From: Davidsoniella eucalypti | Taxonomy: Eukaryota; Ascomycota; Sordariomycetes; Microascales; Ceratocystidaceae | DNA length: 64,000 bases | Reading direction: 5' to 3' | NCBI GenBank assembly: GCA_004009845.1 | Contig: RMBW01000125.1 | Span: 1-64,000, forward strand | In this document: positions 42,305-55,362 of the stretch, piece after piece | How positions within the stretch are numbered: position 1 is the first letter of the stretch | Layout: every line of letters starts with the position of its first letter | The notes under the pieces: model-generated | The model's database searches: none | The model's input: the letters and a program-made list of their open reading frames with translations, nothing else | What the model was told of the DNA's origin: nothing | Translations under genes and position numbers: made by a program

Positions 42305-45300
42305 TTTGAATATTAGAAAGGTAGTAAGTGGATGATAGATGAAATGTTGGTAGTTGGAATACAAATATGTGCTTCAAATGAAAGATTGAATAAGTTGAGT
42401 TGGTAAAGATGAAGGTAATGTAAGATGCAGAGCGAATGAAGTGATGATGGGGTGAGGAGGAAAGGGAAGAGAAGAAAACAAAACTAGAGGAGAGCAGACA
42501 ACCTTTTATGTAAAGATCTTGGATGATGTTTACCTATTGCAGTGCTGTATAGCTCCCCTTACCCTTAGAGATGAGAAATGTAGTTGCTCTCTCACCAACC
42601 ACTGATGCCATCATTATCGAACCAAGCTACATATTGCTGTTAGAAGGGGTGTATGTAAGGCGAGTTTTAGGGTATGCAAATCCTGCACCAACTTTGTATC
42701 AGGCCCAGCCTGGCAACTACCCCCGGTGGGCAGTCCAGTCCAGTGCCTAGAAGCAATTACCATGATGGAAAGTACATGCTTCACTACAACTAATAGCACG
42801 ATAAAAAAATAATAACCAATCTCATAGCTGTTCAAGCTTTGACCACTACCACATGATCATTAAGATGTGGGCTTTTCGACCGGATTATCTTCACAGGCTC
42901 TTCTGATCTACACCATGACCCAGAATAAAAATACGGGTTTTAGGGGATAAGGTAGCTATTATCATCATCACCCATTGTCATAAGCTCCTAAACTCTTGAG
43001 CTTGGTGTAGGGACGGTAAGCCGAAATACCATTTCTCGTATTTCAAGGCTAGAGTTGACCCTAGTCCGCATTGAGCAATAATAGCTTGGTTATGTATATC
43101 AAATCTATGTACTACCTTATCTAATGGCCCATCACTGCCGATCAAGCAACGTTGTGTTCTCTAACAAAAACATTATTTGCCGTTACTCTTCTCTATTTTA
43201 ACGGTTTTGCTGTAGCCATTTTTTTTTTCTTCTCGGCTAGGGGCATAGCTATTACAACAGAGAGAAAAAAATAGTATCAAACACCTGTTTACAAGGCTAT
43301 GGTTTGTCGTGCCGTAAATCTTGGTATTATCTGACATCCTATTGTATCGTTTTCCTCGTCTTGACAGCCCTAAACGAGCATCTGTGTTTGTGTGTGAAAC
43401 AGGCCTCCTATATTGAACTGTAATTTTTATTTTTTATTTTTAGGCTTTATTTTGTGTTTTGTATTGTACTGTATAACGGTACAAATCTAGCTATAAAAAA
43501 AGTGCCTCCACATATAATGTACATGTATATAGTAAGCTATACCTATCTAGGACACGATGCCTTTTTCAGTTAAAGGGTTTTCTCATTCGAGGTTTATGCA
43601 AATAAAATTTCCAACCATCTACCTCATTACATCACGGAGTTGGTTATGATGGCGAAAGGCTCTGTAAATGCATATCCCCATGCCTTCGTTCAAAATTCAG
43701 TAACTAACTATATCTTCTCAGCTATGTGTATCGAAAGGCAATGCTAAGGGACTACCTTGAACGGCAGCTACATCAATGGTTATAGAAACTAAGTACAGCC
43801 AAATAATCACATCCCCAAAATAATTCACCCACCGAGAGTTGAAATGAAATGTCATCTAGTTCATGGTACTAGTGACTTATATAAGGTATTTCAGGCCATC
43901 TAGGAGGTTTTGAAGGACTAGGAAGACAGTTTTACCATTGAAGTGGTAAAGCAAAAATATAAATTATAGTACATTAAAATTCTTCCCCGTGGACAGGAAG
44001 ACTGAATAGCCAAGTGACTTAATCTTATGGAACCTTGTATTAGCTCTTGATCCAAGTCTTTCTGTGGGTATACAAGGGTGATCACCTAAGTTAATAATAG
44101 CATGTGCTGATTCTTAACGTGTCGATTGATGATGATGATGATTTAGTGAGGGTAACGGTGCCTGCGCACCGCCCGTATGCGGTCACGTGACCGTGACCCA
44201 CATACGGTGGTAATACCCTGCATTGTGGTATACAGACACTTTCTTTTCTTAAAAAAGTGAACAATATTTATGACTTAGTAATTGCAGGTGAAGAGAACCG
44301 GTTTAAAGCCTACTTTTAACATAAGATAAGAATCATAGCTAAATGCTGTGACTTTAGTGTGACTTACCCTACATTTTTCAGTGTTTCATATTATGGTATG
44401 ATTTGTTGTGCCTTCATAATCATGAGCAACTTCTTTAGTATTTATTACAGTCTGCAGTAGAGTACATTATGTCGTAGTCTACAGTCACAAGTACCTAAGT
44501 CATAAAAGGGATAGTTCAGAAGAGAGGCAGTTAGGCAGCATCATAAGTAAAATGACTAGCCATCATACTTAATTCGTATAATGTTTGGACGTTAACACCT
44601 CCCTTCTAAATGTATCTTAATGTTTAGATTGAAATTTGCCACATTATAGCCTGAATATACATAGTGAAGAAAAAGTAAACACTTAGAGCGTAATGGGCCT
44701 TTTATTTTTTTATTTTTTTTATAGCTAAGAGTCACTATTTGAGTAACTGACACTAAGCAATAGGAAGATCAAGAAGTAGCAAAGAGTAGAATATATAGAT
44801 GCAGGTAAGTAGAGAAAGGTCAGGGCCTTCCTTTTAGAATGTATGGAGTGATAGAGACTAGAAGCAAGTCAAAGATGGTACTTTATATAAAATGTCTATT
44901 GATATAGTTATACCTATTATAACTAGTTAGTTCTCTTTGCATTTTATTCTTTGCAACTTCTTGATTTTAGACGTAGCTTTTTCAGTTTTGTTTTCAACTC
45001 CTAGCTGCATTGACTAATATTGGCTAGATTAAGCTCCTTTACATTACTTACTGTTTCTACCACTCTACAGTTTGTAGCAATAGAAAAGATTATTAATATT
45101 ACATCATGGTCAAAGAATAAGAATTATATATTACATACACCTAAGTATTTGAAAGCCAATTACAGAGACAAATGGTCTGGAAAAGAGAGTAAGAGTATAT
45201 TAAAAACATCAGTAGTTAGGTGCTTTTAATTGAAATATATTTTCTTTTCTTGACTGTGCTGGTGTCTCTACATACATAAATATTGATACTAATAATTCTT

Positions 45301-46313
45301 CTGTTTGTCGTCTGTATACTTGCAATGTCATGGAACCTTTGTAAGCTCTTGTTTTACATTCCTCTTCTATTTAATAAATACACGAACTAGATTTATCACG
45401 AAATAATTGTCGGTGGGTAGAGACGGTTTAGAGATGTTTTGGTAATACATGATAATGTATACAAATGTAAGGTCCTTAGCTAAATGTTGTGATTTTAGTG
45501 AATTACGGTACACTTACAGTACACGTTTCAGTATTTAATCTTTTTCCTTGGTATTCCTTTTGCCTTTGCCTTTGCCTTTCCTTTATGTAACACCGGAAGT
45601 TAAGGGTGTAGAGAAAAGGATTCATTACTCGTACTTGGTAGAGTGTATAAGTGTTATCACGTAGTTAGGTTTATTCAATTTGTCAAGGGTGGAAATGGAG
45701 GACGGTTTATTTTAGACAAATGCAAGTAGGGCATAGGTGATAGAATCCAACCTCTATAAAGCCAATCCACTCCCTTTATCTTACCGGATATAGCTAATGT
45801 TAATGTAGATTTTTCTTCGTCTGAAATCAAACGTTATGGGAGTCCTTTGTTATGGAAATACCAAAACCCCTGTAATGAAAAGAAACACAACTCATGATAA
45901 ACTCAGTAACGGAATAACGAATATCAGTAAGAAGTGGTGTTTAGTCAAGTTTACAAGAACAGATCTCTACTTTTCAATATTTACAATTAGTCACCATCAC
46001 TATATAGAATATGTTACAGAACATGAAATTAAATCATAGTAAAGTCTAGAGATGGGTAAAGTCCAGGAGAACAAAATAATTAAGTACATAAAAGAGTGCC
46101 AACAGGGTCCAGGCTAATAATGCCCTGTAGTGATAAAAGCAAAAACAAAGTAGAAGATAGGAAAGATCATCATTAACATTGTGTCAATTATGTACAGGCG
46201 ACGGATGAGATGGGGGAGAAGAAATTGACAAGAGAGTTGAGAGTCAGAAACAGAGACTCTAGTATGTGGCAACTCTGAAAGAAGAAGAAAAAAAAGTGTG
46301 TATGTGAAGGCAT
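42305..46313. other. 4-kb gene-free AT-rich region
   Basis: 42305-42490 is the purine-rich promoter side of the AA1-like gene. The rest is AT-rich. It contains the second copy of repeat Y (about 43750-43960) and a G+C-rich palindrome at 44180-44193 (CGGTCACGTGACCG), inside looser arms CCGTATG (44173-44179) and CATACGG (44201-44207). No coding frame supported. Confidence 0.5.
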
Positions 46314-48294
46314 TTAGCAGGCGTGGTCGGGGATGATGAAGGACTCGGTGCGGTCCCGGCTGGCAGCCTTAGCACCCTTACCTAGACCGCGCTTGGCAAA
46401 GGCAGTCCAGAGAGCACACTTGTTAGCACCACCGGTCAGGGCCTTGTCGGCATCCAGGATGGCATCACGAGCAGAGACGAAGGTGGGGTTGCAGGGCTGC
46501 AGAGCCATACCGTCCAGGACCAGCTTCATGGCCAGGAACTTGCCGTCAGTGGGGACACCTTTGACAAAGACGGGCTCGAAGGTCTCGGGGTGGCCGTGCT
46601 TCTCGATCAGGTTCCAGGCGACCTCGTACAGGATGGTGGCCCAGACAGTGCCGATGGCGTGGACACCCTGGAAGATGAGCTTGTTGACGTTCTTGTAGGT
46701 GTATGGGTTTCTGTTCATAGAGGTGGAGTACTTGTAGGCACGGATACCGGCCTCGTTGTTGTAGACCCAGTCACCCATGGCGTAGTCGGTCTTCCGGGTG
46801 TCGGTCTTCTTCAGGCGCAGAGCAGTGGCCATGAAGTCACCCCAGCCCTCACCCATACCACCAGCCTCGTAGGTGGACAGGCAGCCAGAGTTGGCGGGAC
46901 CACCAGTCAGACGGTTGGACAGACCATGAGTGTACTCATGGATGATGACACTGGCATCGAAAGCGCAGTCACGCATGGGGGTGGCAGTGGTCCATAGGTA
47001 CATGCGCATGCGGGGGTTGTGGCCATCGGGAGGAGTGGCAAAGTTGGCGTTGTTGTAGCCAGAGCCGTCCTGGGCGTTCAGAATAACATAGTCATCATCC
47101 TTACCACCCTTGCCGTTGTTGTCGGCCTGGAAGTTACCGGCCTCCTCGTTGAAGCCGAGAGTATACAGCAGATCGTGGTACTTGTTGCTGGTGTAGAATA
47201 GCTGGGTGATAGAGGCGTTGCGGTACGAGTCGGTGTTGGCCATGGAGGGGTCGTAGGCGTACTGGAAGTTAAGGTCATCGTGGTAAGGACGGTAGTTGTC
47301 AACATACTCGTCTTCACCATCGGGGTTTACCTGGGCAATGCCGTTGTTACCGTATGTGGTGTTGGTCAGGTCGGCATCGGGGCCCAGACCGTGCCAGGTG
47401 AAGGGGCTGGCCACCTTATTCCAGGGGTCAGTTTCCACGACACGGGAACCCTCTTCGGGGTCGTTGACCTCACCCCAAGGGTAGACCTTGTAGGTAGCGA
47501 CGTCCGAAACATAGTCTACAACACCGTGAATCATAGTGTTGGTGGTAGCGTCAACATACGTCAGCAGCCAGTTGTCAACAATATCGGTCTCAACTCTCCA
47601 GGAGAGAGCCAGAGTACCGTCCTCGCGCTGGATGTAGACCAGCTTGGCCTCAGGGTTCTTCTGCACACCAGTGGCACCGGTGATGGTGTAGCCCTGCTCG
47701 GAGTTCTGCTCGGCCTTGGCCTTGGAGACCTCGACGTCGAGGCCGAGAGTGCTGATAGCACCATTCAGAGCATCGATGGGCTCGGAGACATCACGGCGGT
47801 TGAGGGTGGGAATCTCGCCGTGGAAGAAGGAGTTACCAAAGGAGAAGATAGTGCCGTCAGGGCCAACCTGTAGAGTGTGTTAGTATGTATCAAAAGTGAG
47901 TGGACATCAGGTGAAGAAGACTAATACTTACGTTGACAGTGAAATCACCGTTGTCCAGGTCCAGACCGTTGATGGTCTGGCGGAAGTGAACGTGGGCGAT
48001 ACCGTTGGTACCGACGTAATGGTCCTCGACCAGGCGAAAGGTAGCGTGAGGGGCAGCAGCCTTGACCAGAGCGGTAGCAGTATCGACGTAGCTGGAACCA
48101 GACTCCATGATGGAAGAAATGAGCGAGCTAGTCGAGGTCTCAAAGGTGTCGACATAAGAAGACTTGCAAGGCATGCGGAAAGCGCTCACATCCACACCAC
48201 GCTTAGCGATGTGAACGTCATTGGCGCGGCGAGAAGGGTGGGCACTGACAGACAGAGCCTGAGTCAGGAGACCTAGAGCAACGACAGACTTCAT
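46314..48294 (-). CDS. mep: Fungalysin, secreted M36 zinc metalloprotease
   Basis: Two exons, 47932-48294 and 46314-47867 (minus), with a 64-bp intron; 638 aa, the usual fungalysin length. Signal peptide MKSVVALGLLTQALSVSAHP. Residues about 25-240 form the FTP-type propeptide (VHFRQTINGLDLDNGDFTVNV, SWRVETD). The catalytic domain has the zinc site HEYTHGLSNR near residue 431 and the third ligand in EAGGMGEGWGDF. It digests extracellular proteins such as collagen, elastin or keratin-like substrates in saprotrophy or host contact. The propeptide keeps it inactive until autoprocessing. All catalytic residues are present and codon use is strongly biased, suggesting good expression. The gene symbol is generic. 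Confidence 0.97.
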
Positions 48295-51204
48295 TGTGAA
48301 AGATTGTAGTAGAATCAAAGAGAGGTGTCAAGCAAGTGAATGGTTGGCAGCGAAAGAGAGTGATAGTACAAAAAGATCTCGTGAATGAATGACTGGACCG
48401 GAACTAGTGAGTGAAGGACTGTGAGGCCTGAGAGGGGTGAGGAGTGAAGGAAAGAAAAAATAGTCTTTGGAGCAGGAATCTGTTTCCTTTTATTCTCAAA
48501 GTCGGACTGCGATTTGAAGCTCAAGATTCCATAGCCACGATATGAGGTTGTCAGAGTATACCTACCTAACTGCTAGCCAAACGATGAGTGACCAGACTTG
48601 ACATTAGGAGAGCAAAAGGCTGATGCCCAGAGACGGCCATTGCTCAGTCTCTATCTAGCATCCGGCTATCTTGCAACCAAGCTCGGATGGCATAGTTATC
48701 ATGAGAAGGTAACAATGCTTCCCAGTCAGTACTCAAAGTCAACTATCAAACTTCCAGGTTGAGCTGAGTTGATCTGTGCTACACCAGGCCTGCTATACTA
48801 GGCTCTATAGCGGCAAGCACTAGGCGGTTGACAAAGTCTGATACCCATCATCAAAAGAATAAGTCACAGTGCTTTTGCTTCGCTCGGCCAAGACCTGCCC
48901 AGGGTTGGTTTTCCGTCTCCCGCCAGCTCAAGCTTCTCGATTAGGAAGCTGATAGTGCTTTGCTTTGCCCTATACGGTGTCATCCGCAGGCTCGTCCACA
49001 GTGACAATAAGAGTAGCCGATATGTTCTTATATGTACACATAGTAACTTAACTGGGTCAGATTCCTAGTTGTACGTACATTATACTAGTGCAGATAAGAT
49101 CAAATTTGGGGTATCACATAGCATGAAGGCCAAACTTCCGTTATCTTTCATGAGTTCTTCTACTCTTGGCAGGAACTGTGTAGGGAACATAGACAGCTGG
49201 AAGGTCCGTGATTATGCTCGAGCTCCTTTGGTGCTCGATTAGGGAATGTCATTTTGTGTTGAGATGGACTTGACTGGCAAATTAGGATATCTTGAGTGGA
49301 GCTAGTCAACCTTGAAACAATCATGCATTGTGTGCAGAAACCATGCTGGCAGGCTGACAACTTCCTTGCTGGCATTCTGTCAGAATGAGCCAAGATGAGC
49401 TAACAATGCCAAGTCTGTAGAGGTTCCCAGTTTCCCATTTAAGCAGGCAGATGGACAAGAAACCATTAACAGGCTGTTTACAAAATATTTTGCTTGTAAC
49501 GATGAATAGGAAAGTCGTAATTTTTTGCAGCTATTATCTTACAAGATTGGCGGTCAATTAATTGGAACATCCTATCCAGTAAAGCCCAAAGCATGATTGT
49601 GATGAACTGCATACTAGCAGCTACGAGATCCAAGTGTTCCTATAATAGCAATACCGGAAACACCTCCCATGAAGGTGTGGCAGTCATTGTCAAGGAAAAG
49701 ATAACGTTGGGATTAGAGGAACAGTCAGAATAGATGGCATAAACCTTCTAGAAAATATGCTGGATGAATCCCAATAGCATGCAAACGAACGCCAGTAATA
49801 CAAAAACACAAACAGCGGCACTTAGGGAATTTGCATGAACAGTCAAATACAAATTGGAATTGGCATTGGTATTGTTAACGAGCGGGCCAAAAAAGAACGC
49901 GGCGGACATATGCACGGTGCCTTTCTACTATCTAATTAGCCTATAAACACAAAATGGAACAACCCTAAGAACCCTAGAGGACATCGACTGAGGATTCGAG
50001 GAAGCATATCTTGCGGTGATAAATTGAGAGCTACTTGTATAATGATACAGAGCGTAAAGCACGGCTCAATAGCCTATCTAGGAAACTCGAATGCAAGTTT
50101 TATTACGCTTCTTAGGCCAGGGTGATATGAAGATTATCAATATCACAGCGTCACTAATTGGTCAAGTCTCTACAATTTGCTCTTATACCTATGTATCTTA
50201 GTTTCTGTATTCATTGCAACCATAACATAAGATCGCTGCATCGTATATGTCGAATAACTATCTAATACTTATCTCGTCATTTTCGGTTACGTAAGTGCAT
50301 ATAGCTCGAAACCTAGTTCCGCCTTTCTATCTCGAATTGTTTGACGAAGTGGTAGTGGTATGTTTGAAACATGGGGAAGGTAATATTACATATAAATGCA
50401 TATATTTAAAGAATTGGGGATATGAGTCCAAGTAGACGATGAGGTGTTATATCTGCAGTTTGTATGTAGTTTGGGTACTACTGAGATTGTCTTTATAGGC
50501 GGAAATACTACGGCTAACACGGTTGCCGGCTTTAGTGCACCGAAAGATGTGCCGCTGTGGATTGCATAGAATAACGACTAAGAACAAAGGAAAAGAAACA
50601 TTCATAACTTTGTTGATGAAAATAGTATTTTGACCGTGTCGTAAATTTTTGGAAAAGACGAACAAAAGTAACACTTTGCCAACTGGCAGCTCTAGAGATG
50701 GAGCAAAATGAAGTGTTTTTTCATACCCTGGTCAATGAGCGAGCAGTTCCGTTTAAAACCCGTTCCTAAAGGTAACTTTTGTTTTTGCAAGCAACAGAAT
50801 TTCAATTTACGGGTATTATTACATATTTTATTATAGCGTAAAATAGTTGTATGTGCATCCAAAATCAACTGGTCGTCAGCTTTTGTTTTTTTGCGAAGGA
50901 AATCTTGCGTGTGTTGCAAACGAAGAAAGAAGAAAAAATAAAGAAATATCTACTTCGTCGGTAGAAATATTTTCCAGCATACAAGCAATGTACCCAATTA
51001 TCAACCTGTTTGATTAGTTATATCAGATCTCTCCAGGTATGAACAAATCAAAGAATAGTAGAATAGTTGAACCCTTACTAGAAGGTTACACAATGCTTAC
51101 TAGCTCTAGGCCAACCCTAAGAAACATTTTGCAAGCAAGAGAAAAGTGTGAATATCATAGTAGAAATTGTGCCGACTCTTCAAGCAATCTCCTTCGTTAA
51201 TGTC
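48295..51204. other. Intergenic, 2.9 kb
   Basis: 48295-48480 is a purine-rich leader/promoter of the protease gene. The remainder shows no supported gene; the short frames lack features. Confidence 0.45.
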
Positions 51205-52359
51205 ATGTCCAGCCTCCATAAACAGTTAACTGTCATACTGACAACATCACCAACACCATCAGCCCCTGCAGAGGATCTTGTCAGTGCCATCCTATCGTCC
51301 TTCAGCACTCATTGTCCAGCTCTACTGTCTTGTAACATTATCTTGACTCTGGACACATTCGAGCGTATATCGCCTGTTCTACGACTGAAAAAGGGACAAG
51401 CTACGCCGGAAGTAGCGCAGGTCTACGAACAATACAAACTTAACGTCAAGGCGTTAATCCTCAAGAAATGGCTGCAGGTCGATGTGCGTCCAACGCCAAC
51501 ACAGCACGTCGAAGTGGCGGAATATGGCTCCCCAGGTCAAGACCATACACAGACTGATCTACACATAACCGACTACGGCGGCATTATCTTCATAGAACCC
51601 ACCGAACGGTTAGGGTTTGGATTGAGCGTACGCTCGGCGCTGCGTAGAATCCAGACTCCATATGTCTGGGTACAGCAACATGATTGGGCTTTAGATGCGG
51701 CAATTCCGGTGCGATCAATCCTGGATACAATGTCTGATAATCACAATTCAGCTGTAACACCTATAAAATACGTGTGTTTTCCTTCTGTGCGTATGCTGGG
51801 CTATGCTGGCTCTAATCTAGCTGAGCGTCATCCAACCCTACGACAATTAACATACGATCTCAAGAGAACGTTCACAGTACCGCCGGCAGGTAGTACTTCA
51901 AAGATTGGAAGACTAGAAATCACTTCTACAGATAGTTTCGCATCATGTAGCGCTGAAAAAATACCTCTGACGCCGATGTTCTTCTGGCACGATAAAACCC
52001 ATATTGCTAGCACGGATCACTATCTCCAACGAGTTTTCCCATCAAGACTGGCTATGCCTAGAGGTGCTTTCATCGAAGACACAATAGGACACCGCGCACG
52101 GAACCAAATGAAGAACGGGAATTTTGCTAAATGGGCTACATGGATGTACTATCCTGACGAGGGCCAGGGTTTATGCTTACGACATCTCGATGGCCGTAAA
52201 TGGAAGGGCTTGGACAACGATGTCATCATGGAACAGGAGTATAATAGGATGAAAAAGATCACATTCGAGCGAAGAGTGAACCTACGAAAAGAAGAGCCAA
52301 GTGTAGAACAAGACATAGACGATATATCGGCTAGCATCTTATGGATAGATGATAATTAA
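51205..52359 (+). CDS. Glycosyltransferase-like protein, fungal conserved type
   Basis: A single exon, 384 aa from the first in-frame ATG (MSSLHKQLTVIL). The N-terminal half has a GT-A-like layout: short beta strand TVILTTSP, then VYEQYKLNVKALI, a hydrophobic strand GGIIFIEPTERLGFGLSVRSALRRI and PYVWVQQHDWAL, where QHDW resembles the Asp-containing motif of family-2-like transferases. The C-terminal half has MFFWHDKTHIASTDHYLQRVF, RGAFIEDTIGH and WMYYPDEG-GLCLRHLDGR. Similar proteins of unknown substrate exist in fungi. No signal peptide or membrane helix. It is the first ordinary gene after the repeat-rich part. Confidence 0.72.
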   Translation: MSSLHKQLTVILTTSPTPSAPAEDLVSAILSSFSTHCPALLSCNIILTLDTFERISPVLRLKKGQATPEVAQVYEQYKLNVKALILKKWLQVDVRPTPTQHVEVAEYGSPGQDHTQTDLHITDYGGIIFIEPTERLGFGLSVRSALRRIQTPYVWVQQHDWALDAAIPVRSILDTMSDNHNSAVTPIKYVCFPSVRMLGYAGSNLAERHPTLRQLTYDLKRTFTVPPAGSTSKIGRLEITSTDSFASCSAEKIPLTPMFFWHDKTHIASTDHYLQRVFPSRLAMPRGAFIEDTIGHRARNQMKNGNFAKWATWMYYPDEGQGLCLRHLDGRKWKGLDNDVIMEQEYNRMKKITFERRVNLRKEEPSVEQDIDDISASILWIDDN

Positions 52360-52575
52360 GAAGCTTTGCTTATTCATCAATAATATTTATCACTATGAAT
52401 AACTATACTATAAGTATTATATAATGCTGGCTCAAATAAAATTCAAACAATACGTTTTCAAAGAAAACATTTATTGCACTGTTCTGTGTACCAGTGAGCT
52501 ATATGTAGCTGCTATCACTAACATAGCTATGTAGATTATTATGTCGTATACAGTCCATCCATGCAAATTATATAT

Positions 52576-53769
52576 TTAATGTGAAGACGAAGTTTTTGGT
52601 TCTTGGAACCCAGGATTATACGAGTCTAGAAGATCCAGAATTGTTTTTGCTTCTTCGGATTTGCCAATTTGGCTCAGAAGCTTGGCAGTGTCCATAGCCA
52701 TGAAGAAAATGCGAGTTGAGCTTGAATCACTTGATGATTTCTCAGTGGCTTTTTGTTGGCTAAGCCGGTCCTGGTGCAGGTCTAGATACTCGACTGCTGT
52801 TGCGTGATTGGGGTGCGTCGGGTGGTGGACATCAAGATGTGCCCTGTGGAGTAAAGTTCCGTCGTTATTGAATCTTGAGATGAGGTTGAGGTAACTGTCG
52901 AAGAATGACTCGGTTGGTCTAGGTCGTTTCCAGGCATCAACAGTAGCACTCCATGATAAATGGCTCCAGGATGACCAGATAAGAGGGTTATGGTAGACAT
53001 GATCGTGGAAGAGATTGTCCGCTTCCAAGACACTCTGGAAAGCTTGATCTAGATTAGCACCCGAGACCGTGTCAAGGATTGTCTTGGATTTGACAAGGTG
53101 AAGAAGCAGTTGGCGAGCCTTGGGGCCGGCATTTGGAATTTCGTCATGGGCCATGAGTCTAGAAATCCACGCCCAGATAGTCGAATCCATTTTCTCTGCA
53201 ACCATGAAACGCACCAGCATATGTACAAAAGCATGCTGGTGTATGAAGCTAAAGTCGTTGAACGCCCCCGACGATTGCAACCAGGCTAAGACTCGCCGAC
53301 TAGCCTCCACGGAAGCGATAGCTTGTGATATACTTGGGACGCTAGACTGTACACTCTCGTTGTATTTGGCGTGCAAGCAGCCATAAGCGGCTGGGAACGT
53401 CATCATATTCTTGGCAACAGCTCTGTCGAATACTTCCATAGGGTCTTGCTTCTGTGTCGATGTTGCTGGGATGGTGCCGGGCATCAAGCCGCGCGTGAAC
53501 ACTACGTTGGATAGGATAGCCCGTACATGGTCGTCGGTAGGTCGAAATGCTTTTGCGGTAACTTCATTGCTTGGAGTGCTGTTTGGCGTGCTGCTTATAG
53601 GGTGGTTTGAGATTTTTTGATCGTCGGAGACGAAACCGTGCTCACGGTCTAGGTTGGTACGAAAAGATGTCTTTAGGGCATCGAGAAGACGTTGCGATTG
53701 GCGTTGGGTTAGAGGTAGTGGTTGGTGAATGGAAGGGAAAACCTTCGCTAGCGGAGCTGACGGCTTCAT
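52576..53769 (-). CDS. Conserved hypothetical helical protein, possibly mitochondrial PPR-like
   Basis: A single exon, 397 aa, convergent with the preceding gene (216 bp between stops). The N-terminus is basic with no acidic residue for the first ~30 positions (LAKVFPSIHQPLPLTQRQSQRLLDALKTSFR), which could be a mitochondrial presequence. The body is all-helical, with pairs of antiparallel helices (RVLAWLQSSGAFNDF, FVHMLVRFMVAEKMDSTIWAWISRLM) like PPR/TPR repeats, and a Ser-rich tail. No catalytic motif. I do not recognise the family; a role in mitochondrial gene expression is only a guess from architecture. Confidence 0.7.
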   Translation of the reverse strand: MKPSAPLAKVFPSIHQPLPLTQRQSQRLLDALKTSFRTNLDREHGFVSDDQKISNHPISSTPNSTPSNEVTAKAFRPTDDHVRAILSNVVFTRGLMPGTIPATSTQKQDPMEVFDRAVAKNMMTFPAAYGCLHAKYNESVQSSVPSISQAIASVEASRRVLAWLQSSGAFNDFSFIHQHAFVHMLVRFMVAEKMDSTIWAWISRLMAHDEIPNAGPKARQLLLHLVKSKTILDTVSGANLDQAFQSVLEADNLFHDHVYHNPLIWSSWSHLSWSATVDAWKRPRPTESFFDSYLNLISRFNNDGTLLHRAHLDVHHPTHPNHATAVEYLDLHQDRLSQQKATEKSSSDSSSTRIFFMAMDTAKLLSQIGKSEEAKTILDLLDSYNPGFQEPKTSSSH

Positions 53770-55362
53770 GGATAAGGTAGTAAATAGTAGATGAATTCAA
53801 TTGCCCAAGGATAGGTATGGAGGTAAGATTTTGCGATTGTGTAGGTTTGAGTTGTTAGTTAAAAAGAAAACAGGGGTTGATGTCCAGTATCTGCGATACG
53901 CAAGCTCTTTTCACAAGTATAAGTTCTGACGCTCAAATCAAATATGCCATCGTCATCCGATTCTAACGGGTCGACCCGTCTCACGTGCTGTTATCACGTG
54001 CTATAAGAGGTTGGAAAAAGAATTGATCGCGTACCGGCAAGTTATCGGCTAAATCGAAACACAAAAACATTCCTCGCTAACTCCAAAAGCAGTTGCAGCC
54101 AAATCCAGTAGTTTGGACAAGCTGACTCAATATGGAGTCATGTCAGGGGTGTCTGGCAAGTCAACATATTAGTAGTGCATTGTAGAGCTTAACATCGAAT
54201 GATGCTTTCAAAATCTAAGCGGCACTGTGCCGATCAGCCCTTAAATTCAGTAATATTATCTCACTACAATGCATGCCTTCCCCGCGACAAGGCTGGTGTC
54301 GAGAGATGATGTTTTTTTTTTTGTTGTTGTGCTGTAGCAATGACTGTGTAATTGCTTAATTAATAAAAAATCCCATTAGCTAGCACAATTAGTCTGACAT
54401 TTATTTTCATTGCCTCGCTCTATTCTGCTCTCGTGCCAAAGAAGGAAGGCAGCCCACGACACTAGAAATATGTACCACACTAGCTGCAAAATCAGCAAAT
54501 CTATAGCTGAGCAACCCAGCTTTGGTTTGGCTGTCGTTTGTACATATATATTTGTCGGAACAAACAAGGGCCAAAATCACGGACAAGTACACAGTACGTG
54601 CAACTATTTTCTAATCTATGTACTTGGAGAGCTGCTCTGTAGCTCAACTGAAGGCTGTTCGTGGGAAAGCTACATGTATGCCTAGTACGCTTTGGTGCGC
54701 TTGGGTTGGCCAAAGTGCTGGGGCAAGTACTGGATACCTTTACTGGGTACCTGCCAGGCCACAGCAAAAACCGGGACCCATAAATACGCACGACGTGTAG
54801 CAGTGACTTCCTCCAGTGTAGCTCTGCCAACCAATCACAAGGTACCGGGTACAGCATGGGGCTGCCGTACCAAATTCCCTTTTCTCAGACAGTCAGCCTT
54901 TCTCCCTTCGACTTTTCCTCCCATTGAATGAAAGAATGAAATGTGTACTGTGTGCCTTTTCAATCCTAGACACCTCTCACATCCTAATCCACATCTAAAC
55001 TCGATCTTGCTGTGATTTCGTCTAGCAAAGACTGCTATCCTCGTCTCCTTTCTCCTCGTTATTGTCCATTGCCAACCCAACGACCTTCGGTCTACACCGA
55101 GTCCCTCCTCTCCTACGTTGTATCGCGTGTCTGTCTTTCTAATCGACTCGTTTGCTTTTGCTACTCGACGCGATCCTTCTCAACTTTCTCGATCGACATC
55201 TCGGCATCTTCATCCATTATCGGCTTGTCGTCCCTCGATTCGATCTTTTTTTCTTCTTGACTTTTAGTCCGCGAGCTATTAATACGCAGTGCGAGCCCAC
55301 GCGACTATCAGCTCTTGTTTTCTTTCATCACAACTTCATCTACACATATCCTCTAGGTCACA
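53770..55362. other. Divergent promoter region
   Basis: Upstream DNA shared by two divergent genes. CACGTG boxes occur at 53975-53980 and 53986-53991. A pyrimidine-rich stretch (54890-55360) probably forms the long 5' leader of DEF1. A T-run lies near 54311. No coding frame supported. Confidence 0.5.

Noticed and set aside
51148..51204. Upstream extension of the glycosyltransferase-like frame
   Set aside because: It would need a GTG start, not expected in a nuclear fungal gene; the first ATG is at 51205.
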